Assembly: GCF_902459465.1 (NCBI RefSeq) | Contig: NC_047066.1 | Coordinates: 4,128,377-4,192,376, forward strand | Direction: 5' to 3' | From: Asterias rubens | Lineage: Eukaryota; Echinodermata; Asteroidea; Forcipulatida; Asteriidae | DNA length: 64,000 bases | In this document: piece after piece, positions 1 to 13,400 of the stretch | How the letters are laid out: the number at the start of each line of letters is the position of its first letter | Position numbering within the stretch: position 1 is the stretch's first letter | Notes under the pieces: model-generated | Seen by the model: the letters and a program-made list of their open reading frames with translations, nothing else | Databases searched by the model: none | What the model was told of the DNA's origin: nothing | Translations under genes and position numbers: made by a program

Positions 1-302
1 TTCATTGACAGAAACAAAAAACAAAAGGGATATCATAAAGATAATATTATATTGTTCAGAACAATACAGTTTATTTGTTGAGATTAAATCACCAGTTTTT
101 TTATCCGCACAAATTTCAAAATATATTATTTTATGCAAAACCCTCAGGTTTGGGAAAATTTCAAGGATTTTTGTTGTTAAATGTTATATTTTCCTTTGGT
201 ATATATTGAAAAATCCTTAAGTTTGGGAAAATTTTAATAGGAATTTGAGCAGTAATTTTTTTAATTATTATAAGCTGCTAGATTATAATAGTATGTTCAA
301 AT

Positions 303-613
303 TTAAAGGAACACATTGCCTTGGATCGGACGAGTTGTTCTATTAAAAGCGTTTGTAACTTGTTATAAAATGCATAATGGGTAGAAAGATGTTGTAAAAG
401 TAGAATACAATGATCCACACAAACATGACTCGAAAATGCATGGTTTTCCGGAGTAAAAGGAAAACCAGGCAATTTTGAGGCAAATCTTGGATGTGTGATC
501 TTTATATTTTACTTTTAAAACATCTTTCTCACTATATGCATTTCATAACAAACGGTTACAAACGCTTTTTATAGACCAACACATCCGATCCAAGGCATCG
601 TGTTCCTTTAGAA
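303..613 (+). mobile_element. TTAA inverted-repeat element, family B, copy 1
   Basis: Inverted ends of type TTAA-AGGAACACATTGCCTTGG; the right end reads gatccaaggcatcgtgttcc. Internal gcgtttgtaac occurs at both sides. Confidence 0.8.
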
Positions 614-1454
614 ACGTATGATGATGCTAGTGTTTTTCAAAGCTATAGCACATAAACACAAACAAATCATTACTTCTTGTTTTTTATATATTAATTTCAG
701 GACTTATATTCCTATTATTCAATTCATTAAATCAATTTGCACATTTTGAAGTGATTATTATTACAAAAATATAGTTAGAAATATGTTATTACAGTTATTA
801 TGCCAAGTATAGATTAAGTATATCCTCTGTCAACCAATCAAAAAATATATAAGTATTTGAGCAGCACGAACAAATTAAGATATCAAATCTCTTCTTAAAC
901 CCCACATTACTGCATATTCTGATTCCATTCATGCAGGCATGCTACATTTGGTTGGCAAATGCCATAGAGTTGTGTACTACTGTATGCGTCACACTTCCAT
1001 CGTTACAGAAAGGTGCAAGGTTCCCTCAATTTGCCCGCCAGTAGACTAGTTCGCATGTGCCATATGTAATTTAAATATTTCATGGGAAAGGTCCATTCAC
1101 CTGACAGGGGTGATCAGAGGATCCAGGTCTTAAAAAGTGCATTGAAATGATGGCACTTCCACTCTTTGATCACCCCAGAAGTTAAAGATTCCAAGGAGCT
1201 TTTTGGAAGTGCCAAATGAATTTATGGGCATCAAATGAGAAAACAACTCAATAGCAACGAAGGACAAATTCCAGTTCCCTGAGAATTTCTTGACGGTTGG
1301 ATAGACTGCCCTCGGGAAGGTATCATACATTTCAGAAAGTGCCGCCATCAACCTGGACTCTATGTATTGGGAAATAATTGCATCACAAAACTATTAACTT
1401 TGGATCCCATCTTTAATATATAAAATGCATACAGACCTCCTAGTTGCAGGAACT
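613..1454. other. Downstream of HPS4; no gene recognised
   Basis: AT-rich and mostly unique. A 73-codon frame on the minus strand (1351-1130) has no family I recognise and may lie in the HPS4 3' UTR. Confidence 0.5.
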
Positions 1455-4400
1455 TTACAGTAAGTTTATATTTTGCTCTTTAAGTGCATCTTTCCATCTG
1501 TTCTGTATGTAGAAGTCGGCGTCATCTCGAGACGGAATTCCCACACTTGGGTTGCTCTTACATATCCTCTGATAGAATGTATGGTGGCAGGCGTTTTGGT
1601 GGGCACAGACAACTGTCTGGTGATTTCTGTGGGTGAACAAATATAACGTTTCCTTTTAAAGACACTGGACACTTTTGGTAATTGTCAAAGAAAGACCAGT
1701 CTTCTCACTTGGTGTATCTCAACATATGCACAAAATAACAAACCTGTAAAAATTTGAACTTAACTGGGCGTCGAAGTTGCGAGATAATAATGGAAGAAAT
1801 AACACCCTCGTCACACGAAGTTGTGTGCTATCAGATGCTTGATTTCAGGACCTCAAAATCTAATTCTGAAGTCTCTAAATCATATTCGTGGAAAATTACT
1901 TCTTTCTCGAAAACTATGTTACTTCAGAGGGAGCCGTTTCTCACAATGTTTTATACTATCAACAGCTCTCCGTTGCTTGTTACTAGGGAAGTTTTTCTGC
2001 TGATAATTATTTTGAGTAATTACCAAGAGCGTCCACTGCCTTTAAATGGATTTACCCTGCACATTTTTAAAAGGAAAAGTGAAAAGTGATTTTTCTATAT
2101 TTTGAGTTAAAAAAGAGAGTACCTCATGGGTTGTGAGTCCTTCTATTGCAGAAACAAATTCCCACGTATTATTTCCACCATAAATTAATGAACTTGACTC
2201 GGTGTTAACTTACCTAAGTGTAACGTCAGTCAGCGTTTCATCTCCAAGAAACTGATCATGTAAGATTTGGCAGCTACGACAGAATAAGGACTCTGTCTGG
2301 TTTACAGGATTCACTATGTTACCTGGAGGAATAATGAACATTCATAAATACCTCAGACAGTTTCGCTCTTCCTATTGGTGGAGAGCGCGTCACGTGGGTG
2401 TGTATAAACCTTTGTTTATGACCAGTAAAAAATGTTGAAACATGGGCGTGACACGCGAGTTTGCACCTGTGCTTATAAGACAGTTTCTTCATTCCTATTG
2501 GTCGAGAGCAACGGCCGAGACAGTTGTGCCACATCACGCGATACGCGCAAATGCGCACAGCATTCCCTTATAAGGAGTTGTTTACCCGATGCCCTTGACT
2601 GGGCCTTACCATTTCATAGCTGGAGGGGTGTTGTGTTGAAATAACTCAATGAAAAAATAAAGCTTTTGCATTTATTTACTTTTTGACCATAAGTGTTGAT
2701 GTTTTTCGACCGAAAAGGTATTAATGAATGGGAATCAAAGTGTGTTGAATCGGTTTCAACTCGTGGTTTAAACCCGCTGAGGCCTGGTTCTTGATAATTT
2801 ACCTCGACTTCGTCTGGGTAAAATTATCAAGAACCAGGCCTCGTTGGGATAAAACCACTAGTTGAAAACCTCTTCACCACACACTGATTCCCTTATTCAT
2901 GGTAATAACAGTAGTACTACTGTGTCCTTATATGGCACTTTATCACACCCCTAGGAGCGTATCAAAGTGCTCAGTATTATTTTGTGCAAGGTGTATGGAG
3001 CTACGTTTTAAATTAGAAGACCTATTCCTTTATTGACCCAATTCACCTGACGTCATCATCAGAATAATTTTGGATGAACCATTCTGGTGGGCAATGTCAC
3101 TGTGCGTTATTCAGTGAAGGACGCATTTTAGGCGACGCGACGTTTACTCGTAAACCTATAGCCCACCAACATGGTGAGCGTGGCACAGTCGCCGCATGTG
3201 GCGTGCGTGCAAGGGGTCAATAGCACCATGTAATCGTTTACTTCTTTTTTTTTATGTGCATTCCACAACACACAGGACCTACGGCTTTACGTCCCACTCA
3301 TTGAAACACTATATCCAACGGCCTCAGCCCGGCTCCAGTGTAAACTTGGAGCCTTGTTTGGAGTTTTCGACGGGCTCTTGAAAAAAAAAACATGAACAGT
3401 AACTCCTGCTTCCCCCTCTTTGATCTTGAAGACTTTTGAGCAGAGCAGATAAGAACACCGGCTAATCACTCACATAAATCATCTCTGCCCTCACAGGTAC
3501 CCATTTTATCCCTTTGTGATGAGAAGCTTATGGTTCAGTGTCTTGCTCAAGGACACAAGTGTCACGACCGGGATTCGAACCCACACTCCGATGACTTACT
3601 ACCAGAACTCGCGTCAAATATACATTTAAAGGCAATGGACACTATTTGTAATTACTCAAAATAATTATTATCAAAAAACCTTTCTTGGTTACGAGTAATG
3701 GGGAGAGGTTGATAGTATAAAACATTGTGTGAAACGGCTCCCTCTGAAGTGACGTAGTTTTCGAGAAAGAAGTATTTTTCCACGAATTTGATTTCGAGAC
3801 GTCAAGTTTAGAATTTGAGGTCTCGAAATCAAGCATCTGAAAGCACACAACTTCGTGTGACAAGGGTGTTTTTTTTCTTTCATAGTTATCTCTCAACCCC
3901 GACGACCAATCAAGCTAAAATTTTCAGAGCTTTGTTATTTTATACATATGTTGAGGTACACCAAGTGGAAAGACTGGTCTTTGACAATTACCAATAGTGT
4001 GCGATCCACTGCGTTTAAAATATTATTATGTACCTTCCAATGTCTGGCCGTGGTTATCGAAGTGGATGAAGTTGTAAGCAGATTTGGTATCCTAAAAGAT
4101 AAACAGAAAAAAGATTCATATTCAATGACCAATTTCACTTCTTCACTTCGTTTCAAATCTTAGCCTCAGTTTCTTAAACCATTAGGTTCAGGGCCCACTT
4201 TATAGAGCTGCCCAGCAGAATAATTAGCTTAGCATGAAATTTCTTCCTTGGTATAAACAGGATTACCAACCAAATTTCCGCATGATTTTCAGGATGAGCA
4301 AACAACAGCTGAATACCAGTCACAAGCAATACGTAACAGGTTTCACCACGCATCATAGAGTTCACTTCCCGCCTCGATTTCCCGCCTTCATGCATCACCG

Positions 4401-7400
4401 CTGATCCACCGCCCAGTACTCATGCAGCATCAGAGTCCAGCATTCTCCAGAAGACGATCAGAGCATACTGATCGAAACGTCGAGTTAATCCAACGGTTCT
4501 TTTCAGAACCACCCCAACTCATTTAGAGATTGTTATTACATGGTGTTACCGCAAACTTTTCTATATATAAGTGGAAATTGGTTGGTAATCCTGTTTTTAT
4601 CAAGGAAGGAATTTCATGCTAGGCAAATTTAAAACCCTGCGACATACTATATCATAGAGCTGCTAACATTCACAAGTTATTTAGAATTACATTCAACATA
4701 CATACATATACATACACTGGGCTTTTATATAGCGCCATTTCATTGAGATCACAGCGTTTAAACAAAAAGACAATAGCACTGCAAATAATACAAAATAGCC
4801 TTTCAGAGACAATGTAAACAAAACAATTCATGTGTATATATCCAGGGACAAAGTTTCCATAATCAGGGAGATTTTCAAACTTGTTCAGAGAATCAGGGAG
4901 AATTGGCAGCTCTGGTTCGGTTCAGTTCAGTTCGGTTCACTACAACATTTATTTCCAATTCCTCAATCAATATAAATACAATGTTTACAAAGGGAACACA
5001 GCCTTTGCAGTTGCTACCACCAAGTCTGAGAGAAGCTGCGTCGTTGGCTGTGTTTAAACGCTTCCTCAAGACATTTTTATTTCCAGAACCATCCTAATTT
5101 GCTCCTCCTTTTGTTTCTCTATTAGCATGTCGTTGGTCTGATTTTGTTTTTGTTCTATGTTGCCCTCCCTTTGTTAATGTTAGGCGCTCTGTTCTTTGTA
5201 TAGCGCCCTATAAATGTTTTGTATTATTATTATTATTATACACAAAAATGCAGGAAATTGGGGGCAACAACTATGTAAGCACAGCTTGTGGTAGGAAGTG
5301 CCCGTACAAAGAAAGGATCCAATACATATACAATAGAATTAATACAGACAGAGCAGACAAAGCACGAAGCACAAAACTAACAAAGATCGCGACAACAAAG
5401 ATACAAAAATTCAAACAAGATTACAGGAGGGAAAAAAAAAAGTCAATTTTGAAGAAGATATGACTTAAGATTACGTTGGAAACTGAATAGAACTGGTATC
5501 TGCGTTACTCAAATGCTACTCACGACCACAAACCTAAACTCATTTAATAACTCACCAAAGATCTTTCAGGTCTCACAACGTTCTTCAATTGGAGCTCCAG
5601 TTCGCCAAGTTCCCTCAAAACTGATTGCCACTGTAATAAAAGAGTGTTATCTTAAGTCTCCCCTTTTGAAAGGTTTTAGACATTTCGCAAATTTTTGCCA
5701 AATTTCAACGACAGGACTAACTTACTTATGGTGCCATTGTAAACATTACAGTCTTCCAAAAAATGAGTCCTTAATCCTCAACTACAATCTGATTTGAGTT
5801 CTTGGTGTTGAGCCAATTGAGTAACATGAGTTGGTCACGAGTCATCTTTCATTACAACATGCAAATTTTCTTCTGTTTCATTTATTTTTTGTTTCTCAAG
5901 TTCGCCATTGACAGAATGTTGAAATAATACGAAAAATGTTTTAAGGGAAACTTTCACAATTCACTATTTATATATTTTTTTTCAGCACGCAAACCATACT
6001 TTTTAAGTGGGATTTGAATGCTTATGTTCAGACTATGGACAGACTGTCACTACATGTGACATCAGTGCAAGGATTCAACACAGTCTCTTTAGAAATGAAA
6101 ACTCCCCTAAATAGTCACATCTCTTACCAACTTATTGAGCATGTCCTTTTCCTGCATGATGGATTTATCAGCCAGAAACAGCAACGTGGTGTCGGAGTGG
6201 GCCTGGACGTACAGGCTGACATTCACTAAATCATCCAGGGTGGGCTATGGAAAGAAGAAAATAAAACATGGGATGAGAGTCATTGCCGACAAAAACGATC
6301 TGAAACGAGGATCTAAGTTGTAGGCGGTATTTTGAAATCATGACATTTACAAAGTTGTGTAACCCCTGGAGCTCAGATTGATCTTAACTGTGTATACATT
6401 TTAATTGGCAAGCAAAGTGTAATGTCACAATACAAATCACTGTGGTATTATTGACAACTCATCTGGAACCCTGGAGTTGTACAGTATTGTCAGCACTAGA
6501 TATAAATAAAACAACTGACTATTCTTACAGGCGTCATTTTTTCTGAGGTTGTAAGTAGTTTATCAGAAACAACTATTGTACCTACAGGAATTTTGTTTTC
6601 ACTAAGTTGGTAGAACCTTTCAGGACAAAACATCCATAAACCAATCGTTTCAAATGTGTATTCATAAATACCTCAGACAGTTTCGCTATTCCTATTGGTG
6701 GAGAGTATGTCACGTGGGTGTGTATAAACCTTTGTTTATGACCGGTAAAAAGTGTTAATTCATGGGCGTGACACGCGACCTTGCACCTGTTCTTATAAGA
6801 CAGTTTCTTCATTCCTATTGGTCGAGAGCGACGGCTGAAACAGTTGTGCCACAGCACGCGATACGCGCGACGCGCACAGCATTCCCTTTGTTGTTTACCC
6901 GAGGGCGGCGGAGGGCTTTACCATTTCATAGCTGGAGGGGTGTTGTGTTGAAAGAAATCATTTAACAATTATAATTTTTGCACTTATTTTACTTTATGAC
7001 CAAAAAGTGATGATGTTTTTGACTGAAAATGTATTTATGAATGGGAATCAAAGTGTGTTGAATCGGTTTTCAACTAGTGTTTTAAACCCGCCGAGTCCTG
7101 GTTGTTTATAATTTACCTCGACTTCGTCTCGGTAAAATTATCAAGAACCAGGCCTCGTTGGGATTAAACCACTAGTTGAAAACCTCTTCACCACACATTG
7201 ATTCCCTTATTAATGTAACCCTCTCTGAATTATATTGTGTTTTAGGCTTTTACAATGTAAAAGTAAGACACAATTATGACTGGGCAAATAGAATTAGCTG
7301 TTGCAAACCAAGTGTAACATGATCAGTAAAGTGCTTATGTTACACTTAAAGGCAGTGGACACTATTGGTAATTACTCAAAATAATTATTAGCATGGTATA

Positions 7401-10400
7401 AAACAATGTGAGAAACGGCTCCCTCTGAAATGCCATAGTTTTCGAGAAAGAAGTAATTTTCCACGAATTTGATTTCGAGACCTCAGATTTAGAACTTGAG
7501 GTCTCGAAATCAACCATCTAAACGTACACAACTTTGTGTGACAAGGGTGTTTTTTTCTTTCATTATTATCTCGCAACTTCGATGACCGATTGAGCTCAAA
7601 TGTTCACAGGTTAGTTATTTTATACATATGTTGAGATACACCAACTGTGAAAGCTAGTCTTTGACAATTACCAATCGTGTCCACTGACTTTAAGAAACTG
7701 CCCATGTATGTTGTGTTGTCATTTAGCATTTAAGAAAGACTCTGCTACGGACGAAACATCAAGGCCCAATTTCATAAAGCCTGTAAGCACAATTAAAACA
7801 GGACTACCAACCAAATGTCCACGTGATTACACAGGATAAGCAAACAACAGCTGAATGCCAGTAACAAGCACTATGCAACCAATTTAAATTTGGTTGGTAA
7901 TCTTGTTTTTATAAAAAGGAAGAAATTTCTTGCTAAGCAAATTTTTGTGCTTACAGGCTTTATGAAATTGGGCCCAGGCCATTATCTATTTTCTACAATT
8001 TATAAATATTTAAAAAGAAATGTTTTCATTACTACATGTTCCTACCTCAGATTCATCAAGATTTGCTGCATCATCACTCTCAGAATCTTGGCTTCTTACA
8101 TCTTCCACATCTTCAGATAGTTTCTCCTTTGCCTCGATCAATTGCTCTCTCACCTCTTCAACTTCCTCTGCAGCATCCTCCTCTTCTTTGCTCTCGATAC
8201 CCGACGTCGACAATGAGAATTGTAACGTCTTGTCAGATTCCGAAGAACCCACCGAGCCATCTCCGTCCGTTACGCTCTGATGATAACACTCGTCGCTGCC
8301 AGGTTGCTCTTCCAATGATCCCACACCAGAGAGGCGTGCGCATTGCTCCGACACCCCCTTGAAGTCTTCTGGAATGTCTTGTGTAATATTCTCTTTATTC
8401 TCAGATTCCTTGCAGACATTGAGAGCTTTCGGGTTGACCCCTGACCTGGTGCTTGGGCTCACCGTCTCAGTGTTCGTTCTTGTCAGGTTTTGCTTTTCAT
8501 CGTCCCCATCCAGTTTTTCATGCTCTGAAAATGAATTGATCTCAACATCACCGTTCATGACAGTGCCGGTACCGTCTCCCAAGGAAACCCCACAGGCCGC
8601 ATCTTCAGCCTCCAGAGAAAGAACCCTCTTCTCTGACAACAAATTTGTCTCAACGTCACCTTTCATGGCAGTTCCTCTTTCGATTTCTTCTCCCAGGGTA
8701 ACCCAAGAGACCGCATCTTCAGCCTCAGGAGAAAGAGGCACCCCTATGGGAGTCTCACATTGATGACATTTCAAATTGGCATTCTTATCTTGGACTTCTC
8801 TCTGATCCAAGTCGTCATTTCTGATGGATGTCTTTATCGAAGAGGACTGAAGCAAGTCAGGGTTGTCTCGATGCTCGTCGCTCCTGCTTCTTAGAAGATC
8901 TGGTCTGTCTGCACCCAGACTCTCTAAGATGGAATGTGAGTATTTTCCTGTTGCCTCTTTTACTGGAACCTGGCTATTTCGAAGGTGTTCTTTGGACGTG
9001 TGTAAATGATTGGTATTTTGCTCTGAAATGTAGTAATTCATTTCCCCACTTCCAACACAAGAGCTTTTTTTAATTGAACAATCTGTGCTACCATTGATAG
9101 CTTCTTCATCTACTTGTAATATCTTTACAGACTCTTTAGGATCATCTTTGGATGGAGTAAGACATTCCTGAATAATTTTTACATCTCCACGTTCATCCAC
9201 CGGAACACGATTCCGTAAGTGTCCGTTAGTATTTCTTCGGATTGACCCAGTTTCATTTGAGTTTTCCATGTGATGGTCACTTTTTAATGAGTTTGGCAAT
9301 GTCACTGAGCAATCAACGGCGTCCAGCACCTTCCTTGTGTCCTCATTCTCCTCTGAGTTTTTAGAAGTTATACTTGTCTGACATTCCTGATATGCAATCC
9401 CAGATAACTTGTTCGCCGGGAAACCCTCCTCGGCTTGAAGAGCTACGACGACATCACCGCTATTCCTCGACAAGACGACGTCATTCACGTCCTTCATCGG
9501 AGATTCTGATGGTGACCCTCCCTTAAGACTCCCTCCCTTCTTACCTCCCGATGACGACTGCGATCTAGAGATACCAGACTTAGGAGTGGTTTGCCACACT
9601 GTCCCATCCAAAATGCCGCTGAAGTTTGATAAAAGTGTGCCGGCTTTTGAGCTTTTGAGTTTTCTCTTTGGTTTTGCAGGGGTTCCATTCGGCATCAAAG
9701 TTTTCCCATCTACCTTCTCGGTCAGAGAGGTAGGAGGGGTGTGGAAGACATCCTCATCTTCGGGCGTGGCACAACTGGTTGATTTTGAGGAGGGCTGGGT
9801 TGGGGTCAGGATTTGACGGTATTGCTGCTTGGTAACGTAAACTGACATGATGCGGACACCGAATGGTAGCACGGTGTCTGTGACAGACTGGGACGGATGC
9901 TGGAAGAGAAAGAAACAGTCAACAAGCATTCTAAACAATTTTACATTTCTCACAATGTTTTATACTATCAACAGCTCTCCATTGCTTGTTACCAAGTAAG
10001 TTTTTATGCATTTATTTTGAGTTATTATCAATAGTGATCAGTGCCTTTAAGCCGAAAACCTTTTGTCACCACCGACAATTGTAAAAAATTGCTCATTGCA
10101 CTTACATGATGCTGATTTGGCTTGATGAGAAGAAGATGAGAGGTCAACTCAGGGGTCAGCTGGGTGCACAGAACACTGAAGGGAGATAACAAAATGTTAC
10201 GAATTTGTCAATTAGATTTCTGCTTAAAACATATGCAACTGCAGTTAGGGTTCTTTTACGTGCATTACACAACACACGTGCATTACACAACACACAGAAC
10301 GTATGGCTTTACATTCCATATGAAGTTACAAGCAATAGTGGTGAAGTCTTGTTTAAGACCAGGACTCGAACACACACTCTGCTGATCGGAAACACCAGGG

Positions 10401-13400
10401 CCTAATTTCATAAAGCCTGCAAGCACAAAAACATGCTAAGCACAGAAATCATAGAAAAATCATAGAAGTCCAAACAGTTTACATTGCTGTGACTGGTGCA
10501 CCACTCATTTTTCACTTAGAATTCAAACTTCCTAATCAGTAATTTCTACTTGATGAAATTGGGCTCAGAGCTCGAGAACGGTGTTCTTAACTGCTCGGCC
10601 AGGACTCCCGACAGACCAACGTTTGTAGAGAACACATCTAGCACAGAGAAAACATACATACATTTTACATTGTGTTGACTGGCGCACCATCCAGTTTTAT
10701 GAAAAATAAATAACAGCTTGATGAAATTTAGCCCAGAAATCACATCCGGTGCTTTTGACCATTCAGCAACGACTCATAAATCACAACGTACCTACGCCTG
10801 TAGAGAATACATCCAGCAAGGAGAGATGATTGACTCTTCATCCATTGCAGAAGATGAGAGCATCTCAGGAATAAAAAATTCCCACCCTGCAGTCAATAAA
10901 TAAAGAAGAAGAATTTTGGTTGTACCCTTACACCGATGTGTGTTTGTACTGAATCCTCAGTACTTTCCCGAGTTCTACGAAAAAAATCACAGGCATATTA
11001 CTCGGTTTGGGTTTGAACCCACAGCCTAATGCAATTCTATAGCTGCCTCTAGCTACCAGGCTATTTCGGTGGTTTAGTTTCTCAGCACCCAAGGGAGTTT
11101 ATAGCCTTGGGTAACCGTAGCTCTCTCAAGGCATTTACGAATACAATATAAACCTCCACCCCAGAAGGCACCCATATTTACCCACGGGTAAAAAGAAGCA
11201 ATTATAGTAAAGTATCTTGCTCAAGGACACAAGTGTCACGACCGGGATTGGTGTGAATGTCAGAGATAGTCAATACTTAAACAAAAAATATCTCCTGAAA
11301 ACAAGCAGAGTTTACAGTTCAGAGCCAACATTCCCACAAAGAGATTTACACATGGTTGTACTATTTATTTATAGTTTCTTCCTATTTATCCACACCATCG
11401 CATGCAAACTTCAAAACATACTTATGTTATATACTGCGACAAAGGCACAAGGTAAAATAAGTCATCAAATAAAAAATTGTCATCGTTAGTTGTTTTTTCT
11501 ATTTTACCTTTAATAGTCTTATACTCTGAATGGGCTCGAAGATGCCTGGCACTGTGTTGCCATAGCGACGGACATAAGGCACATAGAAATCCCAGATGGC
11601 AGACATATTGGATATAAACGCCTCTTTAGTTCCAGAAATCTGACAAAACCAAAACAGAAAGTTTTCAAAAATGTTAGATTGTACTAAAATTTCCACTCAA
11701 TTTGTTATCAACATTTGATAAGAGAAAACAGGCGTGTCTCATTACTTGTTTAGCTGTCAGTTCAGTTCATGATTTTTTGTCATAATGAAGGACTTTTGGG
11801 ACGCTCAGAACTACGTAAACAATAGAAATTTACCTGGTAAGTCTGCTGCCACCTAGCATTCCAAAGTCTCCAATTATGATACAAATTGTCAACTTTCTCA
11901 GCTCCCTGGGGAGTATACAGCCCCGGGCTACCAAGGCGCTCCAGTGGCTTTTTCCATACACAATATCAACCTCTACCCTTGCAGGTACCCATTTATACCC
12001 CTGGGTGAAGAGAAGCAATTATCGCAGAGCCAAGTGTCACGACTGGGATTCAAACCTACACTCTGATAACTTAAAGGGAAGGTACACTATTGGTAATTGT
12101 CAAAGACCAGTCGTCTCACTTGGTGTATCTCAACATATGCATAAAATAACAAACCTGTGAAAATTTGAGCTAAATTGGTCATCCAAGTTGCCAGAAAATG
12201 ATGAGAGAAAAAACACCCTTGTTGAACGAATTTGTGTGCTTATATAGATAGGAATAAAAGACTTCTGGCTAGAAGTCTTTTATTATTTTAGTGACAAATT
12301 ACCTCTTTCTCAAAATCTATGCTATTTCAGAGGGAGCCGTTTCTCACAATGTTTTATACTATCAACAGCTCTCCAATGCTCGTTACCAATTCAGTTTTTA
12401 AGTTAATATTTGTTTCCAGTAATTACCAAACGTGTATCTTCCCTTTAACCACCAGAACTTGAATTCAATGCTCTAAGCCACTCGGCCATGACACCCTAAA
12501 AAGCAGCTCCAAGAGGTTGTGCCTTGGTCTATACTTACTCGTTGTACATTTGTTATAGAGCAATGGTAGAAAGCGAACACTCTGTACAAGTTTTCCAGTT
12601 TGTTTATGATGGCTGCATCTGGAGTCCTGAGCTTACAGGCAAGAGCCTACAGGATAATAAAGATGTAGAAACTATTCAATGATGATAACTCATTCTGGTT
12701 TAGTGCATTTTACAGTAACGTTTCAATGTGCTTAACATTTATAGTGCCCTTCGATCTGATTTCACAAAGCTCTAAGATTCATCTTCAGACGAGTTGTTTA
12801 AGACTGACACACATCGTAAGATAAATCTTAACTCTTTGAGAAATCAAGCACTTGTGGTTCAGGTATTAACATTCAATTGTGTAATCTTTCTCAGCTCCCT
12901 TGGGAGTAAGCCAACTCGACAATATTATCAACATCTTCCAGGGGTGAGAGTCATTGCTGACAGAAAACATCTTGAATTTATTTTTCCCCTTAAGGTGGTC
13001 CCCTGGCTGCCGCTTCCCAGGTTGTATCGTAATTTGGGTGTGATCCCTTGCTACATGACAGTTAACGGTTGTATGGCTTCTGACTGGCACCCCCGAACAA
13101 ATATAGCCAATATAGGGCTAGATAGCTCAGTTGGTAGAGCGCCGGCACGTTAATCCGGAGGTAGTTGGTTTGAATCCCACACTAGTCATTTCTTTGTTCA
13201 ACCCCCAAACGGAATATATTTTTTCAACTTAATATAAAATAATCCATCCTTCTAGCTTTCACCGAAAATAAAATCAAACAAAACAACCTGATATTTAACG
13301 CAACAATTACCAGTGTAAATTTCCCCTCGTGGACAGTTGCTACTTTACTTCGTCGCAATTTAAACAGCTTTGGTGTAGATCCAGTGATGCTCTTGGTCAG

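Larger units (their letters stand above)
4186..4625. mobile_element. Foldback element F interrupted by Penelope fragment
   Basis: Family F has arms of type gggcccaatttcataaagct and gctaagcaaa, with 'aacaggattaccaaccaaa' within. The two halves flank 4335-4566. Confidence 0.75.

Noticed and set aside
1130-1351. A 73-codon minus frame after HPS4
   Set aside because: HPS4 already ends correctly at 1455, and the frame resembles no family I know.
8020-8763. Ser-rich plus-strand frames of 80-130 codons
   Set aside because: Antisense of HPS4 exon 8, which has the family matches.
13115-13190. A functional tRNA-Asn gene
   Set aside because: Weak acceptor pairing, C at position 33, altered B-box, and a SINE tail shared with 28815.
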